This document shows, one piece after another, positions 1 to 7,056 of a stretch of 51,010 bases of DNA. The notes under the pieces were generated by a model. It saw only the letters and a program-made list of their open reading frames with translations, searched no databases and was not told where the DNA came from. Position 1 is the stretch's first letter. Every line of letters starts with the position of its first letter. This DNA comes from a virus: positions 1 through 51,010 of the IMG/VR virus record IMGVR_UViG_3300043219_000087; one strand, given 5' to 3'. The position numbers and the translations under genes are program-made.

Positions 1-127
1 TACTTTACTCTATGTACTATCTATGTTACTACTATTACACTACTATGTTATTACTACTTCCATGTACTGTTATGCTACGCTTATTGCTCCAGATAGTAGG
101 GAGTAAGTAAGGTAGTATATTATCTGT
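1..127. repeat. 127-bp terminal direct repeat, left copy
   Basis: These 127 bases match the last 127 bases of the window exactly. Either the contig is a circular molecule whose ends overlap by an assembler word length (127 is a common maximum k-mer), or the virion DNA carries short direct terminal repeats as T7-like phages do. Both readings mean the genome is complete. The repeat lies in the gene-free hub and is AT-rich, with runs of TACT/TATGT-like words. Confidence 0.97.
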
Positions 128-263
128 CAATTAGTAGTAAATAGAGTATAAGTATAGTAATAATAACAACTTACATTAATATATTATCCATAAATATCCA
201 TAAATACCTGTTTTTAACCTGTAAATACTCTACTGTTGATAATCGTTCTCAATAAGGAATGCG

Positions 264-634
264 GGTTGTAACGATTGTAACGATTATGGATTTCTTGGAC
301 CTCCACCACACCCACACCCACTTGTACTAATGGTCAAGATGAGTACGATTATACCAGTTGTAACGATTGTAATGGTTATAGTACTCGATTTACGTGTAGT
401 GCTATAATCAGAACCGCGTGATATTATAGGCATGTCATGATTGTAACGATTATGCCGGTTGTTGTAGTGGGTGTGGTGGTGCAATCGCTACAACCTGCAT
501 AGTCCGCGTCCTATATCACCTGACACGCGGACGTACCACGCGTAGGATGTAGGGCATATCGGACATGGTGCGTGTATTATAGGACATTGTAGCCGTTATA
601 ACCTGCAATACACCTGAGTAATCGTTACAACCGC
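264..634. repeat. cluster of GTTGTAACGATT iteron-like repeats
   Basis: The best copy, at 264-287, contains GTTGTAACGATTGTAACGAT, itself two TTGTAACGA units. Related forward copies lie at 356-379 and 439-454. Inverted copies lie at 483-495 (AATCGCTACAACC), about 594-603 and 619-632 (TAATCGTTACAACC). Further copies occur at 44046-44069, 50288-50311 and 50614-50637. Repeated short units in both orientations inside a gene-free hub suggest binding sites for a replication initiator or transcription regulator. No matching DNA-binding protein can be named. Confidence 0.7.
502..532. other. 8-bp inverted repeat (hairpin or operator)
   Basis: GTCCGCGT (502-509) and ACGCGGAC (525-532) are exact inverted repeats separated by 15 bases. 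The stem is clearly richer in G+C than the surrounding hub. It sits among the GTTGTAACGATT repeats, so it could be a dimer-binding operator or an extruded hairpin near an origin. Nothing in it resembles a terminator T-run. Confidence 0.5.
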
Positions 635-1200
635 ACCTTGTGAATGCTGTAATTATAGGACCACATGGATAATATGTGCGATAACATGCTGTGAGTGCGA
701 CTATTATCGGCAGGGCAGGGTGTGACCCTTGACGCGTGGCATGCGGGAGCGGGTCCCATCAGGTACTAAGAAGCCTGTAGACAACACCTTTTAGCTTTTG
801 AGAGGTAAATGTCAAGCTCATTCTGAAAAAATATAATATAAAATTTTTGAGAAACCCCATTATTCGTTAGTTTTGACAGACCTGGAAGGGTATTATGGGT
901 AGACCCCTATTAAGAGGCGGCAGGCTGCACCAGATGCGAACGCACGCTAATCCCCACACTGATGAGTTGCGGGACAGGATCGGTTAGCCAGCACCGACTT
1001 TTTGTAAAACATGAAGGGGCATGTGGTGAAATACGCATAAATGGAATTTGCGACTGCCCTCACTTTGACATCAACATGGTTGGTCCTACCAAGACCCCTG
1101 CCAAGCATGGCGTAGCACGTGAGAAACTATGTTAAGGGTAGCCAAAGGACCATAATGACTAAGTCTCGGACGCGAGACAGGGTTGTTGGTGCCAATTTTT

Positions 1201-1275
1201 GTAAAACGTGGTGTAGCGGCAGCATTTCGGATTGTGAGTCCGACGGCGTGGGTTCGAATCCCATCGTTTTTCCCA
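1201..1275 (+). tRNA. tRNA-His (GTG anticodon)
   Basis: The sequence folds as a full cloverleaf. The acceptor 5' strand is GTAAAACG, including the extra G(-1) of histidine tRNAs. The D-stem is GTGT/GCAT. The anticodon stem is TCGGA/TCCGA around loop TTGTGAG, giving anticodon GTG. The variable loop has four bases, the T-arm is GTGGG-TTCGAAT-CCCAT, the acceptor 3' strand is CGTTTTT, the discriminator is C73, and CCA is encoded. G(-1):C73 is the classic HisRS identity element. One U:U mismatch falls at the 1:72 position. It is the only tRNA I could find, and it lies just before the first late gene. Confidence 0.9.
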
Positions 1276-1314
1276 GAATTTGAGAAATGTGGAGCGAAGC
1301 TGGAGATTGAGGAA

Positions 1315-1560
1315 ATGACAAGAGACGAAGCGTCTAAAAGATTAGACAGGTGTTCAAAGAATTTGGGCATTGGGGTTAATAGAAGTGAATGGATGACACA
1401 CCGCTGCCAACTTCACACTTTTTTATCATATGTTGATTTTGCAGTGGCAATAGACCTGGTAGAAGTGGAAAGAACCCTAACAGATGAAATGCTGACAAAT
1501 TTGATAAAGGAGCGGATTAAATACAAACTACGAACTGTGTTGGATAAATTGGAGGATTGA
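1315..1560 (+). CDS. small hypothetical protein (81 aa), first late gene
   Basis: The open frame extends further upstream, but that part overlaps the tRNA. The ATG at 1315 follows a clear ribosome site (GGAGATTGAGGAA) and gives 81 residues starting MTRDEASKRL. The protein is mostly helical and charged, with two cysteines and no motif I recognise. It starts the plus-strand operon, and the next gene follows after two bases. Translation is likely from the transcript that also carries the tRNA. Confidence 0.7.
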   Translation: MTRDEASKRLDRCSKNLGIGVNRSEWMTHRCQLHTFLSYVDFAVAIDLVEVERTLTDEMLTNLIKERIKYKLRTVLDKLED

Positions 1561-1562
1561 GA

Positions 1563-1724
1563 ATGTGGAAAAAATTTAAGAAGTGGCGGGAACGAAAACA
1601 GGCTTTAAGGCAGTTTAGAAAATTTAATGAATATCATGCACAGCAAGCAAAAGCATTTGGTGCGTGGGTTGGTTCACAATCTCCTTCAAAGTTTATGGAG
1701 GTTAAAAATGTGGAAACGAATTAA
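1563..1724 (+). CDS. small basic protein (53 aa), paralogous N-terminus with next gene
   Basis: A 53-residue frame starts MWKKFKKWRERKQ, directly behind TTGGAGGATTGAGA, a ribosome-site form seen repeatedly in this genome. The N-terminus is strongly basic and tryptophan-rich and closely resembles that of the next gene (MWKRIKKWWKRK). The DNA is also similar over the first dozen codons. The two genes overlap by 17 bases. A partial tandem duplication is the simplest explanation. Function is unknown; the basic aromatic N-terminus could touch membrane or nucleic acid. Confidence 0.6.
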   Translation: MWKKFKKWRERKQALRQFRKFNEYHAQQAKAFGAWVGSQSPSKFMEVKNVETN

Positions 1725-2352
1725 GAAGTGGTGGAAGCGAAAAACACCAAAACATAAGCCTATTACACTGGATGAATTGCTGTCAGCACCAATGTATGAT
1801 CCCGGTCGTCGTGGAGTAACTGCATGCCGTGATAAATTTTCAAAACTTAACCAGCCAGAACCAGAACTGCCAAAAACGTGTCCACAATGCGGTTCAACAG
1901 TAGCCGCGTCTCGTATAGATGACAGGGTTGTGGGTTGCAGGCGGTGTAACATAATGTTTATGACAAAAGAGGCACATGATGACCCCAATATACAGCGTGA
2001 CATTACACACGCTAATGCAGGAGTGACACCGAAGCAGAGGAAGATAATAGCTGGTGGGCCTATAGATCAAGGCATGGTTAGTGAGGCGATACAACACATC
2101 CGCGATAGAGAGATAGAGAATGCCAGGATGTTTGGTGAAGGCTACACGCGTGGGAAGTATGGGATGTCGAGGGCTGAGTACAACGCAACAGCGGAAATGA
2201 ATGTGTGTTGTTGGAAGTGTCACAAACACTACACTGTTCCAAGACCAGAAAAAACAAGTATGGTGACATGCGTGTGTCCCGATTGTGGAGACGAGTTTGA
2301 TACAGAAATTCATGGTATGCGAGAAAATTTGGAGAATAAAAATGAACTATGA
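1708..2352 (+). CDS. zinc-ribbon protein with basic N-terminus (214 aa)
   Basis: The start at 1708 is chosen because TATGGAGGTTAAAA lies just upstream; an in-frame ATG at 1627 lacks such a site. The protein begins MWKRIKKWWKRK. It then has a first zinc ribbon (CPQC ... CRRC) near residues 57-80 and a second (CCWKCHKHY ... CPDC) near the C-terminus. Two CxxC pairs per module suggest structural zinc and possibly nucleic-acid binding. I recognise no family. The 3' end overlaps the GroES-like gene by 11 bases, implying coupled translation. Confidence 0.75.
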   Translation: MWKRIKKWWKRKTPKHKPITLDELLSAPMYDPGRRGVTACRDKFSKLNQPEPELPKTCPQCGSTVAASRIDDRVVGCRRCNIMFMTKEAHDDPNIQRDITHANAGVTPKQRKIIAGGPIDQGMVSEAIQHIRDREIENARMFGEGYTRGKYGMSRAEYNATAEMNVCCWKCHKHYTVPRPEKTSMVTCVCPDCGDEFDTEIHGMRENLENKNEL

Positions 2353-2764
2353 ACCTTTGGAAGATTGTGTTTTAGTTGAGAAGACTGAGAGTGAGAATGA
2401 TATGTCACCTGGTGGCATCGCATTGCCGGATAGCGTTAATGAGAGGCCGGTCATGGCTAAGGTTCTTGCTGTCGGACCAGGTGTGAAACTTGAAACAGGT
2501 GACAGGTTTCCGATGACACTGAATGTGGGTGACACTGTGTTGTTCCCAAGAAAAAGTGGAGACCATTTTTTGATTGATGGTAAAGAATTAATTGTGATAC
2601 CTGAAAGGTATATTCTGATTAGGGTAGCGAACAAAGAAGAACATTCTGGGCCACCTTACGATCTTAGTGACACGGTTGAAAACAGGAGAAAACTTGAAAT
2701 GTATGCCGATGGTGAACTTGTTCCTACTGACGGTATTGGGAATATAATAGAGAAGAAGGAGTAA
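2342..2764 (+). CDS. GroES-like co-chaperonin (Cpn10 family)
   Basis: The 140-residue protein opens MNYEPLEDCVLVEK, matching the first beta-strand of GroES. A mobile-loop segment with GGIALP (residues 24-29) follows. Next come VLAVGPG (42-48), NVGDTVLFP (61-69) and KELIVIPERYIL near residue 90, all typical Cpn10 core elements. A C-terminal extension of about 40 residues goes beyond the usual 95-100 residue length. Phage co-chaperonins such as T4 gp31 replace host GroES on GroEL to fold the capsid protein, and the place ahead of the virion genes suits that role. The ATG at 2342 follows TTTGGAGAATAAA. Confidence 0.88.
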   Translation: MNYEPLEDCVLVEKTESENDMSPGGIALPDSVNERPVMAKVLAVGPGVKLETGDRFPMTLNVGDTVLFPRKSGDHFLIDGKELIVIPERYILIRVANKEEHSGPPYDLSDTVENRRKLEMYADGELVPTDGIGNIIEKKE

Positions 2765-2766
2765 AG

Positions 2767-3126
2767 ATGCAAGACACTAATCTAAACAGAGCCTCTACAG
2801 ATGAAAGAATAGACCCCGCTACCGAGAATTTGCAGCAGGCACTATTAACAGAGTTTGCGAGAAATTCAAAGAGAAGTACAGAGGATGTAAAATTTCAGTT
2901 GCTCACACTGGCGGCAAGTTCAGTAGTAGGGACACCTGAAGTGGGTCACGGCTGCAATTCCGTTAAATTCTGGACAGCTATGAGTGACTGTTATGTTGGA
3001 GACAAAGATAGTCAACCTGTCTTGCTCGTTGCAAGTATTTGGACCGAGCTTCCGCTCAACAACGTAGGTCAGTTGCGATTCAAGTCAGCGACAGGTGGTG
3101 CGATTTACATAATATCAAGTAATTGA
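2767..3126 (+). CDS. hypothetical protein (119 aa)
   Basis: The ATG follows GAAGAAGGAGTAAAG three bases after the GroES-like gene. The N-terminal half is polar and helical; the C-terminal half (from about FWTAMSDCYVGD) alternates in a beta-strand pattern and ends GGAIYIISSN. No signal peptide or catalytic motif is visible. Its position between the co-chaperonin and the protease suggests a late accessory role, which is inference only. Confidence 0.7.
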   Translation: MQDTNLNRASTDERIDPATENLQQALLTEFARNSKRSTEDVKFQLLTLAASSVVGTPEVGHGCNSVKFWTAMSDCYVGDKDSQPVLLVASIWTELPLNNVGQLRFKSATGGAIYIISSN

Positions 3127-3137
3127 GAATCGAGAAG

Positions 3138-3290
3138 ATGAGACGTATAAAATGTCCAGAATGTGACGCACAGCAACCACATCAAATACCAAGTGATTAT
3201 GAACCAGTAACTTGCCGCAAATGTAGTGGTAAAGGCTGGATTGACGTTTTGGAGGATTGCGAAAATGTTGACACTACAAGAGAGTTTTAA
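3138..3290 (+). CDS. mini zinc-ribbon protein (50 aa)
   Basis: This short frame encodes MRRIKCPECDAQQ followed by CRKCSGKGW, a two-pair cysteine ribbon like a minimal DnaJ-type zinc finger (CxxCxGxG). The upstream GAGAATCGAGAAG is a modest ribosome site. The frame overlaps the next gene by 26 bases and carries that gene's GGAGG site. It is one of many tiny zinc-ribbon proteins in this genome. Function unknown. Confidence 0.55.
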   Translation: MRRIKCPECDAQQPHQIPSDYEPVTCRKCSGKGWIDVLEDCENVDTTREF

Positions 3291-3474
3291 TAATGTGAAG
3301 ATAATCTGTGATGAGGCGTTGATGAGTAAAGTACAGCGTACTGCTGTTGACGAGTCGCTGGGCAATATTGCCAGCAATTTGCAGGCACATGAAGTGATGC
3401 TTCAGGCGGCAAAAAATGAAGCAAAAGCAGATAAAGAGAAACCACAGCCGGAGGACGAACCTGATGAAACTTAG
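3265..3474 (+). CDS. small acidic helical protein (69 aa)
   Basis: The ATG at 3265 is preferred over an upstream in-frame start because TTTTGGAGGATTGCGAAA precedes it. The product (MLTLQESFNN...) is helical, with an acidic lysine/glutamate/proline tail ending EDEPDET. It overlaps the protease gene by 11 bases, and the GGAGGA inside its tail serves that gene, so the two are likely co-translated. No family recognised. Confidence 0.65.
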   Translation: MLTLQESFNNVKIICDEALMSKVQRTAVDESLGNIASNLQAHEVMLQAAKNEAKADKEKPQPEDEPDET

Positions 3475-4318
3475 AACAGTAGGTTATATTTTGGCGTGTA
3501 CGTTGACATTGTCTATGGTAATTTGTTTGCTCACGCCAAAAACTTTTTATGCAGACTACCGTACAATAATTGTAGAACCGTCAATAGTAGACATTATTCC
3601 CAGAATAAAAGCGGGTGTCGTGCATATAAGCACAAAGTCTTGGCAGGGCAGTGGTTTTGCGATTGCACCTAATATTGTTATGACTGCTCGTCACTGTGTA
3701 GAGAACGTGACAGATTTTACTATTACGACAGACGATGGGCACGAGTTGCATGCAACCAGAGCTATCTCCAGCAAGAAGCATGACATTGGGTTTATTTATA
3801 TTGATGATCATACATGCGTGACTGAAGGATGCGAATTTGAATACCCGTGTGGTAAAACAGCACTGCAAGGAGGGCATAAAGTAGAATTACAGCCGCTAAA
3901 ACTCGGCAGCATTACAGAGTGCCAACTCGGAGAGAAAGTAGTAACAATAGGTTCGCCCTACGGTAAGGTTAATTTTAACTCAGTGACATTGGGCATTATA
4001 TCAGGATTGGATAGGAATTATGACCCACTTAATGATTCTTATAGCGGTGATTACGGTTGGAGTATTGCGTTTCAAACCGATTCCCCTGGGCATCCAGGCA
4101 ATTCTGGTTGTGCTATTTTTACTACTGACGGTGTTGTTAGAGGCATATTGGTGGGCGGCTTTACGCCAAGCCTTATTATTGCTATGCCTGTGGATGTTGT
4201 CCTGGAAGAAATTGAACTTGTCAAACAGAAGTTCATAATGGACAAGTATTACAAAGAAGAAACACCTGAAGACCCGTATTACAACTATCGTGAGGACACT
4301 GAGTATTACACACTATGA
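3464..4318 (+). CDS. signal-anchored trypsin-like serine protease (HtrA-type fold)
   Basis: With the ATG at 3464 (site CCGGAGGACGAACCTG) the protein has 284 residues. Residues 5-24 form a hydrophobic segment behind MKLR, a signal peptide or membrane anchor. The chymotrypsin-fold triad is clear: His77 in TARHC, Asp107 in KKHDIGF, and Ser214 in PGHPGNSG, as in HtrA/DegP-like proteases. No PDZ domain follows; the tail is acidic and tyrosine-rich. Phages more often use ClpP-like or herpesvirus-type prohead proteases, and those carry no export signal. Possible roles are envelope attack, processing of surface proteins or exclusion. The neighbouring GroES and terminase leave a maturation role open. 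Confidence 0.88.
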   Translation: MKLRTVGYILACTLTLSMVICLLTPKTFYADYRTIIVEPSIVDIIPRIKAGVVHISTKSWQGSGFAIAPNIVMTARHCVENVTDFTITTDDGHELHATRAISSKKHDIGFIYIDDHTCVTEGCEFEYPCGKTALQGGHKVELQPLKLGSITECQLGEKVVTIGSPYGKVNFNSVTLGIISGLDRNYDPLNDSYSGDYGWSIAFQTDSPGHPGNSGCAIFTTDGVVRGILVGGFTPSLIIAMPVDVVLEEIELVKQKFIMDKYYKEETPEDPYYNYREDTEYYTL

Positions 4319-4761
4319 GTGACATTGAAGAAAGGCAAAAGAAGTTGACAGAACTGGGTGCCAAATGCAGGGCTGGTCAACTGATGACAACTTTATTCCG
4401 AGCAGTGGCTTCAGAAAAAACAGAACTAATGCAGTTTAAGGTTCCAGGTGACAACACCGGAAAAATGCAAACTCGATTGGTATCAAAGGCTGAAGCCATT
4501 GTAAGGGATATTATACAGAAGGCACTTCCTGTTGTGGAAGGTGTAGATGACCTTACTGATGCAAAGGTGCGACTTGAATACCGCAAACTTATTTTAGACC
4601 GCGTAGATGGTAGAGCCGGTGCAATAGGTGAAGACAATAAGAGTCGTGGTGAATCAGTGCCCAATAAAATATCGAGATTAAATAAGGACTTCCTGAATGA
4701 CCAAGCCAAAAGCACAGAAAAAGAAAAAGCGAAAACGAAATCCCGTCCACCTAAAGTATAA
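4315..4761 (+). CDS. candidate small terminase subunit (148 aa)
   Basis: The gene starts in an ATGA overlap with the protease stop. It encodes a helical, charged 148-residue protein with a lysine-rich tail (KEKAKTKSRPPKV). It lies one short frame upstream of the large terminase, where the DNA-recognising small subunit usually sits, and its size fits. I see no clear helix-turn-helix signature, so the call rests on position and composition. A scaffolding or unknown accessory role is equally possible. Confidence 0.45.
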   Translation: MSDIEERQKKLTELGAKCRAGQLMTTLFRAVASEKTELMQFKVPGDNTGKMQTRLVSKAEAIVRDIIQKALPVVEGVDDLTDAKVRLEYRKLILDRVDGRAGAIGEDNKSRGESVPNKISRLNKDFLNDQAKSTEKEKAKTKSRPPKV

Positions 4762-4870
4762 GTGTGCTTCTGATGGCAAGTTGTGTGCTGGTGAGTGTAG
4801 AGACACTAATTTGTTTCGCAAGAGAAGCGACCCTGAAATGATTTGTCCTTCAGCTAATGTGGAGAAATAA
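4697..4870 (+). CDS. basic cysteine-rich mini protein (57 aa)
   Basis: This frame overlaps the end of the preceding gene by 65 bases and stops two bases before the large terminase. It encodes a very basic N-terminus (KKKKRKRNP) and then five cysteines (YKCASDGKLCAGECRD ... MICPS) suggestive of a small metal-binding module. The codons are sensible through to the terminase start, whose ribosome site (GTGGAGAAATAAAT) lies at its 3' end. Function unknown. Confidence 0.5.
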   Translation: MTKPKAQKKKKRKRNPVHLKYKCASDGKLCAGECRDTNLFRKRSDPEMICPSANVEK

Positions 4871-4872
4871 AT

Positions 4873-6831
4873 ATGCTGGGAGAAGGTTTTATTCAGAAAC
4901 CAGTTCTTGCTGAACCATTTCCGGTAGATAGAGAATTTTGGACGTGTCCTAAAACTGGTCTGGTTGTACCAAAGCGTTATGAAGCCAATCTGTTGTATCG
5001 TGAAAAAATCCTAAGAGCAGCAGAGAATGATCCAGTTTTGCAGCGTGATCTCAAGGCTGCTTGCAAGCTGAGTTCTCTATATTGGGTGAATACATTTGCA
5101 TTCACCAAACACGAGTTTGAAGTTGACCTCACAACTAAATCAGGCAGACGACCATCAACACAGACTCACTGGCCGTTTATTACTTGGCAAATTCAAGATG
5201 AGTTATTTGAGTGGTTTGAAGCCCACTTTTATGGTGGTGAGAGTGGTCTTGTAGACAAGTCGCGTGACATGGGTGCGAGTTGGTGTGGTGTGGCCTTTCT
5301 TCATTGGTTGTGGATGTTCCGGCCCAACACTGAAATACGTGAAATGTCACGGTCTGAGATATATGTGGATAGCCCTATTGCCAAGAGTCTGTTTTATAAA
5401 CATGACTATCTGAACATTTGGACGCCGGAATGGATGCGGCCTCCCGGTGTGATGCAAAAGGGGCGTGATAATAGAACTTCAATGAGGATTTATAATGCGG
5501 AAATTAATTCGACAATTGCAGGTGAATCTACTACAAAACATGCTATGTCTGCTGATAGGTGTTCTATTTTGTTTCTTGATGAGTTTGCTAAAGTTGACAA
5601 TGGAACCGACATCAGAACAGCGACTTATGATGTTAGTCCCTGCCGTATCGTTAATTCTACTGTTGCTGGTCCCGGCACTGAGTTTAGTAGATGGAAAAAC
5701 AGTGGACAAATAGATGTGTTCTCAATGATGTTTTGGGACCACCCCATGAAGGGCAAGGGGCGGTTCATTTTGCAGGACGAGATCACAAAGACATACAAAA
5801 TTTCTTCTCCGTTTATTGAGAAGGTTCTTGAGGAATGTACGCAGAAGGCTGTGGCCCAGGAATACTATGCTATTGACCTTGAAGCTGGTGACTTGTTCTT
5901 TGACTTGGGCGAGCTTAATAAACATATCGCGTTTTACGCCCGGCCTCCAATCTCACGACATAATATTATTTTGAAACCTGGAATTGCTGACGATGAACTG
6001 CCAAAACTCATTCAGGCAAAAAGCACAAAATGCTATACTATCAAAGAAGTTGTTGACGGCAAACTCGAAGTCTGGACAGAACTCATTGAAGGACGGCCAG
6101 ACCAAAGTTTCACATATATCTTTGGGATCGACACATCAAAGGGAATGGGAGCTTCTGAGTCAGTCGTTTCCATCAAATGTAAACAAACTGGTGAAATTAT
6201 TGCCCGTTGGGTGTGCAGAAACACACCTGTGCATGAGTTCAGTAGAATCGTTGTTGCTTTGTCTTTATGGTGTGGTGGAGCTAACCCACAAAGACTCCCA
6301 TATCTCAAGTGGGAAAAGAATGGAGACCCAGGATGGGACTTAGGCCGCTTGCTGGTTCACACATTTCAGTACCCGCATTACTACATCACTAAAACACTCG
6401 GTGCTGTGGTTGAGAAGACAAAAGGCACTAAAGGCGAAATGCAGAAGTATGGCTACCAAATGACGCATGAGGGCAAAAGCCTTTTGCTTCGTGCCTATGA
6501 ACGTGCATTGAAGACCTGCAAGACCATCAACCACTGCAAGGCCGGTCTTGAGCAGGCCAAACAGTATATTTATACTAAAGATAATCGTATTGAACCTGCT
6601 GAACTGGTTGAAGCTACTGCTGCTGAAAGAAAACTACACGGTGATAAGGTAATAGCAGATGCTTTAACTACTGAAGATGAAGAAGTATCTAATCCAAAAC
6701 CCAAAAGACCAGCTACTCCGCACAACTGTTGGGGTGCTCGGTATGATGGGTGGAAGAAAAAGAAAAAACGAAAGAAAAGACAAGATAAACGTGGGTGGAG
6801 TCAGGTTTATGATTACACCAAGCGTAAATGA
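4873..6831 (+). CDS. terL: terminase large subunit (TerL)
   Basis: This is the packaging motor: an ATPase that drives DNA into the prohead and a nuclease that cuts concatemers. The 652-residue protein has a phage-type Walker A variant KSRDMGAS (residues 129-136) and Walker B ILFLDEF (232-238). The nuclease domain starts around residue 413 with the acidic strand YIFGIDTSKG (Asp420). The C-terminus is a lysine-rich tail (KKKKKRKKR) that may contact DNA or the portal. Length and domain order match tailed-phage TerL proteins. It is followed by a small zinc-ribbon gene and the portal. Confidence 0.92.
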   Translation: MLGEGFIQKPVLAEPFPVDREFWTCPKTGLVVPKRYEANLLYREKILRAAENDPVLQRDLKAACKLSSLYWVNTFAFTKHEFEVDLTTKSGRRPSTQTHWPFITWQIQDELFEWFEAHFYGGESGLVDKSRDMGASWCGVAFLHWLWMFRPNTEIREMSRSEIYVDSPIAKSLFYKHDYLNIWTPEWMRPPGVMQKGRDNRTSMRIYNAEINSTIAGESTTKHAMSADRCSILFLDEFAKVDNGTDIRTATYDVSPCRIVNSTVAGPGTEFSRWKNSGQIDVFSMMFWDHPMKGKGRFILQDEITKTYKISSPFIEKVLEECTQKAVAQEYYAIDLEAGDLFFDLGELNKHIAFYARPPISRHNIILKPGIADDELPKLIQAKSTKCYTIKEVVDGKLEVWTELIEGRPDQSFTYIFGIDTSKGMGASESVVSIKCKQTGEIIARWVCRNTPVHEFSRIVVALSLWCGGANPQRLPYLKWEKNGDPGWDLGRLLVHTFQYPHYYITKTLGAVVEKTKGTKGEMQKYGYQMTHEGKSLLLRAYERALKTCKTINHCKAGLEQAKQYIYTKDNRIEPAELVEATAAERKLHGDKVIADALTTEDEEVSNPKPKRPATPHNCWGARYDGWKKKKKRKKRQDKRGWSQVYDYTKRK

Positions 6832-6843
6832 GGGTTGAGAAAA

Positions 6844-7047
6844 ATGAAGATAGTTATGGTAAAGTGTCAAAACAAAGCGTGTGATAATTCTGGCATACCT
6901 GTAACTTTTAATTTATCTGATTTCAGATGGGATGTTGAGTGTAGTTCAGGTGACAAACCTGGTGATATGTTTTATAAATTACCTGGTGAAATACACTGCC
7001 AAAAATGTTTTTATGTATGTTCAGTAGAAGTAGTGGACATAGGTTAA
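6844..7047 (+). CDS. small zinc-ribbon protein (67 aa)
   Basis: The ATG at 6844 gives MKIVMVKCQNKACDN; a TTG nine bases upstream in frame is less likely. Four cysteines in two pairs (CQNKAC and CQKC) plus a C-terminal cysteine suggest a zinc ribbon. It lies between terminase and portal, nine bases before the portal start. The ribosome site is the AGGG overlapping the terminase end. Function unknown. Confidence 0.65.
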   Translation: MKIVMVKCQNKACDNSGIPVTFNLSDFRWDVECSSGDKPGDMFYKLPGEIHCQKCFYVCSVEVVDIG

Positions 7048-7056
7048 GGAGTAAAT

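Larger units (their letters stand above)
1..1200. other. gene-free regulatory hub, right part (candidate origin/control region)
   Basis: I see no convincing coding region here on either strand. The stretch joins the end of the window through the terminal repeat, so the hub is about 1.6 kb long on the circle. It holds tandem TATCCATAAA words near 186-206, the GTTGTAACGATT repeat family (264-634), three ATTATAGG words (near 423, 576 and 653), a long inverted repeat (502-532) and a TATAAT hexamer at 832-837 without a good -35 box. Genes diverge from this hub on both sides, as expected for a replication origin and transcription control region. That role is inferred from layout and repeats only. 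Confidence 0.6.

Noticed and set aside
284-484. 66-codon minus-strand frame in the hub
   Set aside because: Its histidine, isoleucine and threonine runs are produced by the repeats themselves, and it lacks a ribosome site; treated as noncoding.
264-634. CRISPR array
   Set aside because: The repeats are short, unevenly spaced, diverged and in both orientations, and no cas operon is present; the Cas4-like nuclease belongs to the recombination block.
832-837. TATAAT as a late promoter
   Set aside because: No acceptable -35 lies 15-19 bases upstream and the surroundings are AT-rich, so the match may be chance. No late promoter could be named.
1183-1314. Upstream extension of the first late gene
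   Set aside because: This part runs straight through the tRNA-His, and the ATG at 1315 has the ribosome site.
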